Shown: positions 1 through 11,379 of the stretch, one piece after another | How positions within the stretch are numbered: the stretch's first letter is position 1 | How the letters are laid out: every line of letters starts with the position of its first letter | NCBI RefSeq assembly: GCF_029433115.1 | Contig: NZ_JARNTV010000003.1 | Location: 1-64,000 of the forward strand | Origin: Sphingomonas sp. AOB5 | Lineage (GTDB): Bacteria; Pseudomonadota; Alphaproteobacteria; Sphingomonadales; Sphingomonadaceae | Reading direction: 5' to 3' | Length of the DNA: 64,000 bases | Program-made: the position numbers and the translations under genes | The notes under the pieces: model-generated | Database searches by the model: none | Seen by the model: the letters and a program-made list of their open reading frames with translations, nothing else | What the model was told of the DNA's origin: nothing

Positions 1-400
1 CGGGTTGCGACAGCCCGGTCGCTTGTGCAGCGCCGAGGAAGCTGCCCGCGTCCGACAGGCTCAGAAAGGCGTGGAGCTGGGTGGCGGTCATCAATTGTTC
101 GGGCCGCGCGAAACCACGTCCGCCGCTGCGCGCAATGGCCCGCGATGCGGCGCCGAGATGGAAGAAGGCAGCGCGGGCGCGTTCGGCGAACACCCTGCCC
201 TCCGCGGTCGGCACCATGCCGCCCGGGCGGCGCTCGAACAGCCGCGCCTCGACCTGCTTCTCCAGCTTGCCGAGCCCCTGGGTAAGCGCGGGCTGCGACA
301 GGCTGACCGCTTCGGCAGCCGCGCTCATGCTGCCGCGCGAGACGATGGCGGACAGCGCGCGCAGGTGGCGCAGGTTGAGATCGAAGGGTGTCACGGTCAT
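1..400 (-). CDS. LysR-family regulator with tandem HTH domains (partial, N-terminus)
   Basis: This is the N-terminal part of a LysR-type activator; the gene runs off the left edge. The ATG at 398-400 opens a LysR winged helix (SMSAAAEAVSLSQPAL then LEKQVEARLFERR, about residues 1-75). After a short linker a second LysR-like helix-turn-helix begins (LHAFLSLSDAGSFLGAAQ, about residues 110-130), reaching GLSQP at the edge. A normal LysR protein would enter its ligand-binding domain here, so the doubling is unusual. It is divergent from the lig operon by 94 bp, the usual layout for a regulator controlling its neighbour. The family and position are clear; the inducer is not visible. Confidence 0.85.
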   Translation of the reverse strand, partial: MTVTPFDLNLRHLRALSAIVSRGSMSAAAEAVSLSQPALTQGLGKLEKQVEARLFERRPGGMVPTAEGRVFAERARAAFFHLGAASRAIARSGGRGFARPEQLMTATQLHAFLSLSDAGSFLGAAQATGLSQP

Positions 401-494
401 GCACGACCTATCGTAAAAACTTATCGTCGGGCTGCAATTGTTAGTTGCTCCCCGCCCTGCCCCCGCCCATCCCGGCCGGCAAAGGAGTCAGACC
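401..494. promoter_or_regulatory. Divergent lysR/ligK control region with candidate operator repeats
   Basis: Between the LysR start and ligK there is a direct repeat TATCGT at 409-414 and 422-427 (13 bp apart). An interrupted dyad GCAATTGTTAGTTGC lies at 434-448, similar to a LysR-type T-N11-A box. A ribosome site AAAGGAG (481-487) serves the ATG at 495. Operator function is inferred from position and symmetry only. Confidence 0.4.
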
Positions 495-1161
495 ATGGCA
501 GGACGCGTCGTCCAGAATATCCTCCGCGCCGATCCGGCAGTGATCGACGGTCTCGCCGAGTGCGGCGTCGCGACGGTGCATGAGGCGCAGGGTCGGATCG
601 GACTGCTCGGCCCGCAGATGCGGCCGATCTATGCGGGCGCGCGGATCGCAGGCTCGGCAGTGACGATCTCGGCGCCTCCCGGAGACAACTGGATGGTGCA
701 TGTCGCCATCGAACAGCTGGGCCCGGGCGACATCATCGTGCTGGCGCCGACCAGCCCCTGCGACGACGGCTATTTCGGCGATCTGCTCGCCACCTCGGCA
801 ATCGCGCGGGGCTGTCGCGGGCTGGTGATCGATGCGGGCGTGCGCGACGTGCGCGACCTGACGCAGATGGGCTTCCCGGTCTGGTCGAAGAGCGTGTTCG
901 CGCAGGGGACCGTCAAGGCGACGCTCGGGTCGGTCAACGTCCCCATCGTGTGCGCCGGTGCCGCGATCGAGGCCGGTGATGTGATCGTTGCCGATGACGA
1001 CGGCGTGTGCGTGGTGAAGCGGGCCGATGCCGAAGCGGTGCTGGAAAAGGCCCGTACCCGCGAGGCCGCGGAAACCGACAAGCGCGCGCGGCTGGCCGCG
1101 GGCGAGCTTGGGCTCGACATCTACAAGATGCGGGAGAAGCTCGAAGCGATGGGGCTGAAAT

Positions 1162-1169
<8 letters not shown>
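495..1169 (+). CDS. ligK: 4-carboxy-4-hydroxy-2-oxoadipate / HMG aldolase (LigK type)
   Basis: This class II pyruvate aldolase cleaves 4-carboxy-4-hydroxy-2-oxoadipate to pyruvate and oxaloacetate, the last step of protocatechuate 4,5-cleavage and gallate degradation. The 224-residue protein has the RraA-like fold, with the metal and substrate motif running from [13 protein letters not shown] through LVIDAGVRD around residues 95-125, including the key RD pair. The ATG at 495 follows AAAGGAG; upstream in-frame start codons lack a ribosome site and are ignored. It overlaps the next gene by 8 bp, so translation is probably coupled. RraA-type proteins of other function share the fold, but the ligU and ligI neighbours support the aldolase. 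Confidence 0.88.
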
Positions 1170-3098
<1,929 letters not shown>

Positions 3099-3200
3099 CC
3101 CGGCGGCGGCACAACCCCGCTGCCAATCGGCAAACGCCCGGTTCGTACAGCGGCGTCGCGTTGCGATATGCCTCTCACGAATATCGAGAGGATCGGACCG

Positions 3201-4745
3201 ATGAAGCTCCTGCTGGCCGCAACCGCCGCGCTTGCCCTCGCCTTGCCTGCACTCGCGCAGAAAGCACCCGTCGTCACCACGGCACAGGGAAAGCTGAGCG
3301 GCACCCGCACCGATGGCGTCTATCGCTTCCTCGGCATCCACTATGGCGCCGACACAAGCGGGCAAAACCGCTTCCGCGCGCCGAAGCCCGTCGCGCCATG
3401 GACCGGCGTGCGAACCGCGGACAAGTTCGGCGACCGCTGCCCCCAGCCCAAGCTCGAGAACCCGCTCACGATCATCTCATTCTCCGACCTGCCGGTGAGC
3501 GAGGACTGTCTGGTCCTCAACATCTGGTCGGCCAGCCTGAAGCCAGCAGCGAAGAAGCCGGTGATGGTGTGGCTGCATGGCGGCGGGTTCGGCTTCGGTT
3601 CGGCCAGCGACAAATATTATGACGGCACCGCGCTGGCGAAGCGCGAGGGCGTGGTGGTCGTAACGCTCAATCACCGGCTCAACGGCTTCGGCTATCTGAA
3701 CCTCGGCCCCGAGGCGAAAGGCGATTTCGACGCCAATGCGGGGCAACTCGATATCGTCGCCGCGCTGCAATGGGTACGCGACAATATCGCCCGGTTCGGC
3801 GGCGATCCGGGCAATGTGACGATCTTCGGCCAGTCGGGCGGCGGCGGGAAGATCTCGTCGCTGCTCGCCATGCCGGCCGCGCACGGCCTGTTCCACAAGG
3901 CGATCATCCAGTCCGGATCCGATCCGCGCATCGCCACCGCGGAGGAGTCGGTTGCGACCCGCAATCAGGCGCTCGCCAATGTGCGGATGAAGCCGGAGGA
4001 CGTCCTCAAGCTGCGCGAACTGCCGCTGGCCGATCTGATCCGCGCGTTCGGCGAGAAGGCCCAATTGCTCAGCTATCGCCCCTGGGTCGATGGCAGCGTG
4101 ATGCCGACGCATCCCTATGATCCCGTCGCCAACCCGGTTTCCGCGAACGTGCCGCTGATGCTGGGCAACACCCGCGACGAAGGCACATCTGTGCTGCTCG
4201 CCGATCCGGGCTGGCCCAAGACCGACGATGCGAAGCTTACCCTGATGGCGACGATCCTGACCGGCCAATATGCGCAGGAAGCGATCGCGCTCTACAAAGC
4301 ACGCTCGCCCGGCGACGCACCGATGCACCTGCTCGCCAGCATCCTGAGCGACAGCATGTTCTGGGCGAACACCGTGGCGCTGGGCGAACGCAAGGCGGCA
4401 CAGGGTGCGCCGGTCTATATGTACCGGATCGACTGGCAGACGCCGGTCCAGGGCAATATCCTGCGCGCGCCGCACGGCGTGGAACTGCCGTTCGTGTTCG
4501 GCACCACCGGGATTTCGGAGGAACTGGTCGGCAAGGGTCCGTCGCAGGACCGGATGACCGCGCTGATGATGCGCGTCTGGGCCAATTTCGCGCGGCGCGG
4601 CAATCCCAACGGCAAGGGTATCCCCGCCTGGGCGCCGTACAACACGACCACGCGCACCACCTTCCTGTTCAACGATCCGCCCAGCGTGGTGCACGATCCC
4701 GATCCCCGGATCAGGGAATTCTGGGTGAAGGCGAAGAAGAAATAG
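3201..4745 (+). CDS. Secreted type-B carboxylesterase
   Basis: An alpha/beta-hydrolase of 514 residues in the carboxylesterase type B (para-nitrobenzyl esterase) family. The chosen ATG at 3201 starts a clear signal peptide (MKLLLAATAALALALPALAQ) and follows GAGAGGATC; an ATG at 3168 would bury that signal. The nucleophile elbow reads FGQSGGGG instead of the common GESAGG. NTRDEGTSVL supplies the acidic residue and APHGVELPFVFG the histidine. WLHGGGFGFGS is the oxyanion loop. It follows ligI by about 100 bp on the same strand, so it may release aromatic acids from esters for the lig pathway; that link is inference. Confidence 0.85.
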   Translation: MKLLLAATAALALALPALAQKAPVVTTAQGKLSGTRTDGVYRFLGIHYGADTSGQNRFRAPKPVAPWTGVRTADKFGDRCPQPKLENPLTIISFSDLPVSEDCLVLNIWSASLKPAAKKPVMVWLHGGGFGFGSASDKYYDGTALAKREGVVVVTLNHRLNGFGYLNLGPEAKGDFDANAGQLDIVAALQWVRDNIARFGGDPGNVTIFGQSGGGGKISSLLAMPAAHGLFHKAIIQSGSDPRIATAEESVATRNQALANVRMKPEDVLKLRELPLADLIRAFGEKAQLLSYRPWVDGSVMPTHPYDPVANPVSANVPLMLGNTRDEGTSVLLADPGWPKTDDAKLTLMATILTGQYAQEAIALYKARSPGDAPMHLLASILSDSMFWANTVALGERKAAQGAPVYMYRIDWQTPVQGNILRAPHGVELPFVFGTTGISEELVGKGPSQDRMTALMMRVWANFARRGNPNGKGIPAWAPYNTTTRTTFLFNDPPSVVHDPDPRIREFWVKAKKK

Positions 4746-4857
4746 GCCCTCCGCGGCCGGTTGCTTGACTCGCCACGAACCTTGAACGAAGCGACTCCAC
4801 GGAAGCGCGATCTCCCCGGCCAAAGCGTCGCGTCCGCCATTGTTCGGGACGCTGTAT

Positions 4858-6192
4858 ATGCTCGGGGTTCGCCTACCGCTTTCATTTGCCGCAGCGATCA
4901 TCGCCGGGCCCGCCTTCGCGCAGGAGGCGGATGGTTTCGATATCTCGGGCAGCGCGCGGCTGCGCTACGAGACGATCACCAATCAGCCTCGCGCGGGCTT
5001 CAACACGGATGACGATCTCGTCAACCTGCGCACCACCCTGCTCGCGCGATACAGGTCGGGGCCGGTCAGCTTCGTCGCGGAACTCTGGGACAGCAGGGCG
5101 TATGCCAGCGAGACCGGAACTCCGGTCTCAACGAACGAGGTCAACGCACTTGAACTCGTCCAGGCCTATGCCGCCGTGGATCTCAGCCCCGGCAACGGAT
5201 CGAAGCTCAATCTGCGGGCGGGTCGATTCACCCTCAACATCGGCTCCCGCCGGCTGGTCGCGGCGGACGATTATCGCAACACCACCAATGGCTATACCGG
5301 CTTCCAGGCCAATCTGGCGGCGAAAGGCGGTGTCAACGCGACGCTGATCTATGTCCTACCGCAACAGCGCCGACCGGACGATCCAGCAGCGATCCGCCGC
5401 AACGCCATTGTGTTCGACCATGAAGGTTTCGACCTGGTCCTGTGGGGCGGTACCGCGGCAAAGGCCAGGGCGATTGGCCCGCTGACCGCGGAAATAAGCT
5501 ACTACCACCTCGGCGAGCGAGACACGCCAGGCCGGCCCACCCGCAATCGCTCATTGAACAGCTGGGGCGGGAGGATCCTGCGCGTTCCCGGCGCAGGAAA
5601 AGCGGACGTAGAGTTCGAAGCATATTATCAATCGGGCACCATCCGTGCCTCCACCGCCTCCAACGCGGCGGTACTGCCGGTCTCGGCCTGGTTCATTCAC
5701 GCCGAAGCCGGCTACACGTTCGCCGGGCCGTGGCAGCCGCGCCTATCGCTGGAATATGATCGCGCCAGCGGCGACCGCGCGGGCGGACGTTACGGTCGCT
5801 TCGACACGCTGTTCGGCATGCGCCGCGCCGACCTTGCTCCCGCCGGACTCTACAATGCGGTGGGACGCGCCAACATCTCGACGCCCGGCATACGTCTGGA
5901 GCTGGTTCCCTCAAAGCGTGTCGACCTGTTCGGCAGCTATCATGCGCTGTGGCTTGCCGAACCCACCGACAGTTTCTCGACCACCGGCGTCCGGGACGCG
6001 AGCGGCAGATCGGGAGGCTTTGCCGGGCACCAGCTGGACGCCCGTCTGCGCTGGTGGATCCGGCCCAATACGCTGCGGTTCGAAGCCAATGGCGTGATAC
6101 TCGCAAAGGGGCGGTTCCTCGAGCGGGCGCCCAATGCGCCTCGCGGCGGCGACACGGTTTATGGCTCGTTCAATCTGACGGCGAACTTCTAA
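4858..6192 (+). CDS. AlgE-like outer-membrane beta-barrel (alginate export family)
   Basis: A predicted outer-membrane channel of 444 residues. After the signal peptide (MLGVRLPLSFAAAIIAGPAFAQ) the protein begins FDISGSARLRYET, typical of the alginate-export/OprD-like family. It continues with alternating beta strands and closes with an aromatic C-terminus (NLTANF). ATG 4858 gives the best signal peptide; a TTG at 4840 is possible, and neither has a convincing ribosome site. No alginate genes accompany it, so a role in export or uptake of another small molecule, perhaps linked to the esterase upstream, is more likely. The substrate is unknown. Confidence 0.72.
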   Translation: MLGVRLPLSFAAAIIAGPAFAQEADGFDISGSARLRYETITNQPRAGFNTDDDLVNLRTTLLARYRSGPVSFVAELWDSRAYASETGTPVSTNEVNALELVQAYAAVDLSPGNGSKLNLRAGRFTLNIGSRRLVAADDYRNTTNGYTGFQANLAAKGGVNATLIYVLPQQRRPDDPAAIRRNAIVFDHEGFDLVLWGGTAAKARAIGPLTAEISYYHLGERDTPGRPTRNRSLNSWGGRILRVPGAGKADVEFEAYYQSGTIRASTASNAAVLPVSAWFIHAEAGYTFAGPWQPRLSLEYDRASGDRAGGRYGRFDTLFGMRRADLAPAGLYNAVGRANISTPGIRLELVPSKRVDLFGSYHALWLAEPTDSFSTTGVRDASGRSGGFAGHQLDARLRWWIRPNTLRFEANGVILAKGRFLERAPNAPRGGDTVYGSFNLTANF

Positions 6193-6224
6193 AACCGCCC
6201 GGTTACCGCTGTTTATAGACCCCG

Positions 6225-6273
6225 AATCCGCGGATTTACGTGCAAAACCGGGCGTGCGGACCGGCACGCCCGG
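6225..6273. repeat. Two palindromes between barrel gene and TonB receptor
   Basis: A perfect 12-bp palindrome AATCCGCGGATT (6225-6236) is followed by a perfect 10-bp stem (CCGGGCGTGC, 6248-6257; GCACGCCCGG, 6264-6273) with a 6-nt loop. There is no U-tract, so this is not a standard terminator. It could be a regulator site for the receptor downstream or an mRNA 3' end. Confidence 0.5.
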
Positions 6274-6380
6274 CCGCATAGAGTCCGAGCGGATCGGCAA
6301 ACGGCAAGCACGCGCATCGCGCAAAGCTGTCTGATAGGTAGCCTCCACAAGCGTTGAATATAAATTTTGGGAGGGATGCT

Positions 6381-8582
6381 TTGATCCAGATTCTGTCCAG
6401 CCGTTCGGTGCTGCTCGCCGGTACCGCCGCCGCGCTTCTCGCCGCGGCCCCGGCCTTTGCGCAGAGCGCCGATGCGGCAGCCGATGAAGGCGCCGCCAAT
6501 CAGGAAATCGTCGTCACCGCCCAGAAGCGCTCGCAGCGGCTTCAGGACGTGCCGGCATCGGTCGCGGTGGTCGACAGCGACACGCTGACCCAGCAGGGCG
6601 CGGTCAAGTTCGAGGATTATGCCTCGCGCGTTCCCGGCCTGTCGCTCTCGTCGGGCCGTCCGGGCCTGACCCAGGTCACGCTGCGCGGCATCACCACCGG
6701 CCCGGCCCAGTCGGCCGCCGCCACCTCCTTCTATGTCGACGAAGCGCCGATCGGTTCGGTGAATGCCTATACCGGCGGCAGCAACACCACGCTCGATCTC
6801 GATCCGGCAATCCTGAGCCAGATCGAGGTGCTGAAGGGGCCGCAGGGCACGCTGTACGGCGCCAACTCGATGGGCGGCCTGATCAAGTACGTCACCACCG
6901 CGCCGGACTTCACCACCGTCTCGGGTCGTATCTCGGCGGGCGTCAACGGCGTGCGCGGCGGCGGCACCGGCTATTCGGTGCGCGGCTCGGTCAGCGTGCC
7001 GCTGGTCACCGACTCGCTCGTAATCCGCGCGAGCGCGTTCAACCGCCGCGATGCCGGGTTCATCGACATCAATGGCGGCCCGGCGGCGCGCGAGAATGTG
7101 AACTATGCCGACGTCACCGGCGGCCGCGTCCAGCTTGCCGCGAAGCTCGGCTCGAACGTGCGCATCAGCCTGCAGGCGATCGGGCAGGATACCAAGGTGG
7201 GCGGCACCAGCGTGATCGACGTCAACCCGACGACGCTCGCACCGCTCTATGGCGACCTGCAGCAGCGGCATCTGTCGCGCGAGCGCGGCAAGGTTTCGTT
7301 CCGCCTCTACAACGGCACGATCAACGTCGATCTGGGCTCGGTCGAGCTGGTCTCGTCGACGACCTACCAGACCGCCAAGGCCGACACCGGCGTCGACGCT
7401 TCGTCGGGCTTCGGCGTCGCGCTGGGCGGGATCGGCGTGCGTTCGGTGCAGCACACCACCGTCGCGCGCTGGTCGCAGGAGTTCCGCGTCGATGCCAATG
7501 GGCTGGCCGGTGGCCTGCTCGATACGCAGGTCGGCTTCTATTACACCCACGAGAACGACGCGAACCGCATCCCGAAATTCTACACCTTCAACACGGTGAC
7601 GGGTGCCGACGTCGCTTTCCCGAACATCGCGACGGCATCGATCACCTCGAAATACACCGAATATTCGGTGTTCGCGAACGCCACCGTCCATTTCAGCGAG
7701 CAGTTCGACGTGCTGCTGGGCGGCCGCTACTCGCATGACAGCCAGGTCTATGATCACAATTATGCCGGCCTGATCATCCCGGGCGGATCGAATGTCGGCC
7801 ACGGCACCGAGAAGGCGGACGTGTTCACCTTCCTGGTGACGCCGCGCCTGAAGATCTCGGACAATGCGATGGTCTATCTGCGGGTGTCGTCGGGCTATCG
7901 TCCGGGCGGTCCGAATGCGCCGGGCGTCGGTGCGCCGGTCACCTTCGATCCGGATCGCCTGACCAGCTATGAAGCCGGGTTCAAGGTCTCGGCGCTCGAT
8001 CGCATGCTGACCTTCGACGCAGCCGTGTTCCACACCGACTGGAAGGACGTTCAGATCCAGACAAGCGCGGGCGGGTTCAACTTCTTCGTCAATGGCGGCG
8101 ACGCTGTGAGCACCGGCGGCGAAGCGACGATCCGCCTGACGCCGACGCGCGGCCTGACCTTCGGCCTCAACGCCGCCTATACCGACGCGCACCTGACCGA
8201 GGATGCGGCGGCTGCCGGCGGCCTGAAGGGCGATCGCATGCCGCTGGTGCCGCGCTGGTCGGGTTCGCTGACCGCGCAGTATGAGACGACACTGAGCGGC
8301 GATCTCGATCTGTCGCTGGGCGGCGTGATCAGCCATGTGAGCGATCGCATCTCGAACTACACCAACCGGGCGCCGCGCACCCTGCCGGCCTATACGACGA
8401 TCGGCCTCAATGCCGGGCTGTCGTACAAGAATTACAGCCTGACGGTGTACGCCAAGAACCTGACCGACGAGCGCGGGATCACCGCGCTGGGCACGCTGGG
8501 CCTCACCCCGGCATCCAGCCCGTTCGCGATGGGGATTATCACCCCCCGCACCATCGGCGCGGAGCTGGCGATCCGGTTCTGA
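6381..8582 (+). CDS. TonB-dependent outer-membrane receptor
   Basis: A 733-residue siderophore- or carbohydrate-type TonB-dependent receptor. It has a signal peptide ending APAFAQ, a TonB-box region NQEIVVTAQKRSQRLQDVP, a plug domain (IEVLKGPQGTLYGANSMGG around residues 150-168) and a 22-strand barrel ending in ELAIRF. TTG at 6381 is preferred because GGGAGGG (6369-6375) sits five bases before it; the ATG at 6376 is out of frame and hits a stop after two codons. It is convergent with the receptor at 8721-11171. The ligand cannot be told from sequence. Sphingomonads use such receptors widely for aromatic, sugar and iron uptake. Confidence 0.88.
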   Translation: MIQILSSRSVLLAGTAAALLAAAPAFAQSADAAADEGAANQEIVVTAQKRSQRLQDVPASVAVVDSDTLTQQGAVKFEDYASRVPGLSLSSGRPGLTQVTLRGITTGPAQSAAATSFYVDEAPIGSVNAYTGGSNTTLDLDPAILSQIEVLKGPQGTLYGANSMGGLIKYVTTAPDFTTVSGRISAGVNGVRGGGTGYSVRGSVSVPLVTDSLVIRASAFNRRDAGFIDINGGPAARENVNYADVTGGRVQLAAKLGSNVRISLQAIGQDTKVGGTSVIDVNPTTLAPLYGDLQQRHLSRERGKVSFRLYNGTINVDLGSVELVSSTTYQTAKADTGVDASSGFGVALGGIGVRSVQHTTVARWSQEFRVDANGLAGGLLDTQVGFYYTHENDANRIPKFYTFNTVTGADVAFPNIATASITSKYTEYSVFANATVHFSEQFDVLLGGRYSHDSQVYDHNYAGLIIPGGSNVGHGTEKADVFTFLVTPRLKISDNAMVYLRVSSGYRPGGPNAPGVGAPVTFDPDRLTSYEAGFKVSALDRMLTFDAAVFHTDWKDVQIQTSAGGFNFFVNGGDAVSTGGEATIRLTPTRGLTFGLNAAYTDAHLTEDAAAAGGLKGDRMPLVPRWSGSLTAQYETTLSGDLDLSLGGVISHVSDRISNYTNRAPRTLPAYTTIGLNAGLSYKNYSLTVYAKNLTDERGITALGTLGLTPASSPFAMGIITPRTIGAELAIRF

Positions 8583-8602
8583 TTTCGTCGCGCAGAATGA
8601 AG

Positions 8603-8633
8603 AAGGGGACCGGAGCGATCCGGTCCCCTTTTT
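8603..8633 (+). terminator. Rho-independent terminator of the TonB receptor gene
   Basis: A perfect 10-bp stem GGGGACCGGA / TCCGGTCCCC with GCGA tetraloop (8605-8628) is followed by a run of five T. It sits 20 bp after the receptor stop codon. Confidence 0.88.
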
Positions 8634-8720
8634 CGTGTGTGGGAAGGAGGGGATCGCGCGGGCGGCGATCCCCTCCCCTCAGCCCTCCCCGGCCATGGTG
8701 GAGGACCAAGCTCGATTGGT

Positions 8721-11171
8721 TCAGAAGCTGAGCGAGACCGTGGCGCCGAAGGTGCGCGGATCGCCCGGATTGCCCGCGATCAGGCCGGTATTGCCCGGCG
8801 TGGTCGCCAGCAGGTCGAAATACTCCTGGTCGAAGGCGTTGCGGACCCATCCGAAGATGTTGAACTTGTCCGTGCGGAAGCCGAGCCGGAAGTTGGCCAG
8901 CGCATAGCCGTCGATATCGGTGTAGATCGAGCGCGAGGCGTTCGACGAGAATTTCGAGCGGTAATTGCCGTCCGCACCGAAATAGACCTCGCCATCCTCG
9001 CCCAGCAGGTTGGCGGGGATGTTATATTCGCCGCCGAACGAGAAGGCCCAGTTCGAGATACCGGGCAGCCACTGGCCCGAAATATCGCATGCCGTGGGGC
9101 TGTTCGTGCCCGGGGTGCCGGGCGCGCCGATCACCGCGCCGGTGCCACCGCCGGACAGTTCGGGCGGGCACGGTGCGTTACGGAACTCGACATATTCGTG
9201 ATCGGTATAGGCGCCGTTGACGTACAGGCTCAGGCGATCCGAGGGACGGAACGACAGGTCGGCCTCGATACCGCGCACCCGCACTTCGCCGGCATTCGCC
9301 AGATAGCCGCGCAGGGTGGCGTTCTGGCCGTCATTCACCAGCGCCTGATAATCCTTGATCGACGTCCAGTAGCCGGTGAGGTTGAAGGTCACGCGGCGAT
9401 CCCAGAACTGGGTCTTTGCGCCGATCTCGAAATGATCGACCTTTTCCGGCTTCACCTGCGCGAACTGGGTCTGCGCCACGCCGGCGACGACCGGCACACC
9501 GTTCAGGTTCAGGCCGCCCGATTTGAAGGTGTGGGCATAGGTTGCGTAGACCAGGATATCGCGGGTCGGCTTGTACGACGCGGTGAAATCGTAGGAGAGG
9601 TTCCACTCGCGGAACTTCTCGCCGCGGAACGCCTGCGGGGTCAGCGCGGTACGCTGTTCGATCTGACGCGCAGTGCCGCCGGTCGAGGGAACCAGATTGC
9701 CCTGACCGTCACGCACGATGCTGACATAGCTGCCCAGCTTATCGTCATAATTGACGCGGATGCCCGGCGAGAGGGTGAACCGGTCAGTGATCTCCCAGTT
9801 CACCTTGGCGAACACGGCGCCGCTGAAGTTCTTCAGACGGATATCGTTGTTCGCGGTCAGGCCGTCGAGCACCGTCGGATCGTTCGACAGCGCGTTGCTC
9901 GGGTTGATCAGCCAGCGGCTCGCGGCCGAGCCCTGACGCTGCGTACCGGTGGTGTGGATGTCCTGATAGAAGGCGAAGGCGCCGACGACATAGTCGAACC
10001 CGTTGCCCTCACCCGCATAGCGCAGTTCCTGGGTGAACTGGGTCTGCTCGGTCGGGTTCTGCGACAGGGTGGTGATCGGAAGACCGGTGAAGTCGCGATC
10101 GTTCTTCGGACCCCAGTCCCAGAAGCGCCAGGCCGAGACCGAAGTCAGCGTGCCGTTGCCCAGTTCCAGCTCGGCGCGCAGCGAAGCGCCGCCAAGGACG
10201 TTGAGCGCGTTAAGTTCGGCGTCGACGTCGGTCAGGCGATCGAACGGATTGGTGCTGGGCACCGCATAGCCGAGCGCGGCGGTCAGCGCCGGATACTGCC
10301 GGTTGGCGGCACGCTGGGTCGGGCCGTAGCGCACATAGATCTGGGCGCAGCAATTGGGGTTCTGGCGGTTGTAATCGCCCGAGAGGGTCAGCTTCAGCGT
10401 GTCGCTGACCTTCCACAGCAGCGCGCCGCGGATGCCGATATTATCCTGGCCGTTGATATAGGTGCCGCTGGCAACGTTGTAGACCGTGCCCTGGCGGCTG
10501 GTGGTCGAGGCGCCGAGGCGGACCGCGACCGTATCGGACAGCGGGCCGGAGACCGACGCCTTGGCCTGCTTGAACTCGAGATTGCCGACGGTCAGTTCCG
10601 CGCGGCCCTCGAAGGTGAAGCTTGGCGCCTTGCTGGTGATGTTGATCGCGCCGGCGACGGTGTTCTTGCCGTACAGCGTGCCCTGCGGACCGCGTAGCGT
10701 CTCGACCTGCTGGATATCAAGGAAGTCGAGCGTGGCGACCGCGACGCGGCTGAAATAGACCTGATCGATATAGACGCCGACGCCCTGATCGATGCCGTCA
10801 TTGGTAAGGCCCAGCGGCGCGCCCAGGCCGCGGATGTTGACCGACGAGTTGCGCGGGTTGGACGAATAGAATTGCAGCGTCGGCTGGATCTGCTGGAGAC
10901 GCTGCACGTTGAAGCTGCCGGTCGAATCGAGTTCCTTCACGCCGACCACCGAGATCGGGATCGGCACGTCCTGCGCCTGTTCCAGACGGCGGCGTGCGGT
11001 GACGATGATCTCGGACGAGGCTGCGCTGCGCTGGACGTCCTCCTCGCCGCGATCCTGATCGCCCGGGGTCGACGGACCCTGCTGAGCCGGGACCGGATCG
11101 CTCGACTGGGCATAGGCCGCAATCGGCGTGGTGGTCACGAGTAAGGTCAGTGCGAGTTTCGACAGGCTCAT
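8721..11171 (-). CDS. TonB-dependent outer-membrane receptor
   Basis: An 816-residue TonB-dependent receptor. The ATG at 11169-11171 follows AAGGGG on the minus strand and opens a signal peptide (MSLSKLALTLLVTTTPIAAYAQ). The TonB box region (SEIIVTARRRLEQAQDVPIP) and plug motif VETLRGPQGTLYGKNTVAGA are typical of the FecA/CirA-like sphingomonad clade. The barrel ends RTFGATVSLSF with the terminal phenylalanine used for BAM recognition. It converges on the other receptor (6381-8582) but is not a close copy of it. The substrate is unknown. Confidence 0.88.
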   Translation of the reverse strand: MSLSKLALTLLVTTTPIAAYAQSSDPVPAQQGPSTPGDQDRGEEDVQRSAASSEIIVTARRRLEQAQDVPIPISVVGVKELDSTGSFNVQRLQQIQPTLQFYSSNPRNSSVNIRGLGAPLGLTNDGIDQGVGVYIDQVYFSRVAVATLDFLDIQQVETLRGPQGTLYGKNTVAGAINITSKAPSFTFEGRAELTVGNLEFKQAKASVSGPLSDTVAVRLGASTTSRQGTVYNVASGTYINGQDNIGIRGALLWKVSDTLKLTLSGDYNRQNPNCCAQIYVRYGPTQRAANRQYPALTAALGYAVPSTNPFDRLTDVDAELNALNVLGGASLRAELELGNGTLTSVSAWRFWDWGPKNDRDFTGLPITTLSQNPTEQTQFTQELRYAGEGNGFDYVVGAFAFYQDIHTTGTQRQGSAASRWLINPSNALSNDPTVLDGLTANNDIRLKNFSGAVFAKVNWEITDRFTLSPGIRVNYDDKLGSYVSIVRDGQGNLVPSTGGTARQIEQRTALTPQAFRGEKFREWNLSYDFTASYKPTRDILVYATYAHTFKSGGLNLNGVPVVAGVAQTQFAQVKPEKVDHFEIGAKTQFWDRRVTFNLTGYWTSIKDYQALVNDGQNATLRGYLANAGEVRVRGIEADLSFRPSDRLSLYVNGAYTDHEYVEFRNAPCPPELSGGGTGAVIGAPGTPGTNSPTACDISGQWLPGISNWAFSFGGEYNIPANLLGEDGEVYFGADGNYRSKFSSNASRSIYTDIDGYALANFRLGFRTDKFNIFGWVRNAFDQEYFDLLATTPGNTGLIAGNPGDPRTFGATVSLSF

Positions 11172-11317
11172 TTGGATCCCCTTGGAACGTTACGCACTTA
11201 AACTCCCCTATTCCGATAGGAATAATCGACAAAGGTAATCTTTGGGAAGCCCTAGCCCGTGTTTTCCGGCGCTGGGATCGGGCATTCCGGCGCAGATTTC
11301 CGCGGTTTTTCGCCCCT

Positions 11318-11348
11318 CTTGAAACCGCGACCCATCGATCCAAGATTA
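11318..11348 (+). promoter_or_regulatory. Candidate heat-shock (RpoH-type) promoter for hsp20
   Basis: CTTGAAA (11318-11324) matches the RpoH -35 core, and CCAAGATTA (11340-11348) is an imperfect -10 about 16 bp downstream. It lies 95 bp before the hsp20 start, leaving room for a structured leader. The -10 match is weak. Confidence 0.4.
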
Positions 11349-11379
11349 GGGAAGCGGCGCCGTAAAGGGCCGCGAATGA

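Noticed and set aside
6225-6273. Standard rho-independent terminator for the AlgE-like gene
   Set aside because: The hairpin is strong but no T-run follows, so it is listed as a palindrome only.
6213-8336. Long minus-strand open frame (707 codons) opposite the TonB receptor
   Set aside because: It is antisense to a clear receptor gene, has histidine/arginine-rich low-complexity content typical of high-GC shadow frames, and shows no domain.
8637-10697. Long plus-strand open frame (686 codons) opposite the second TonB receptor
   Set aside because: Shadow of a well-supported gene on the other strand, with no recognisable domain or start signal.
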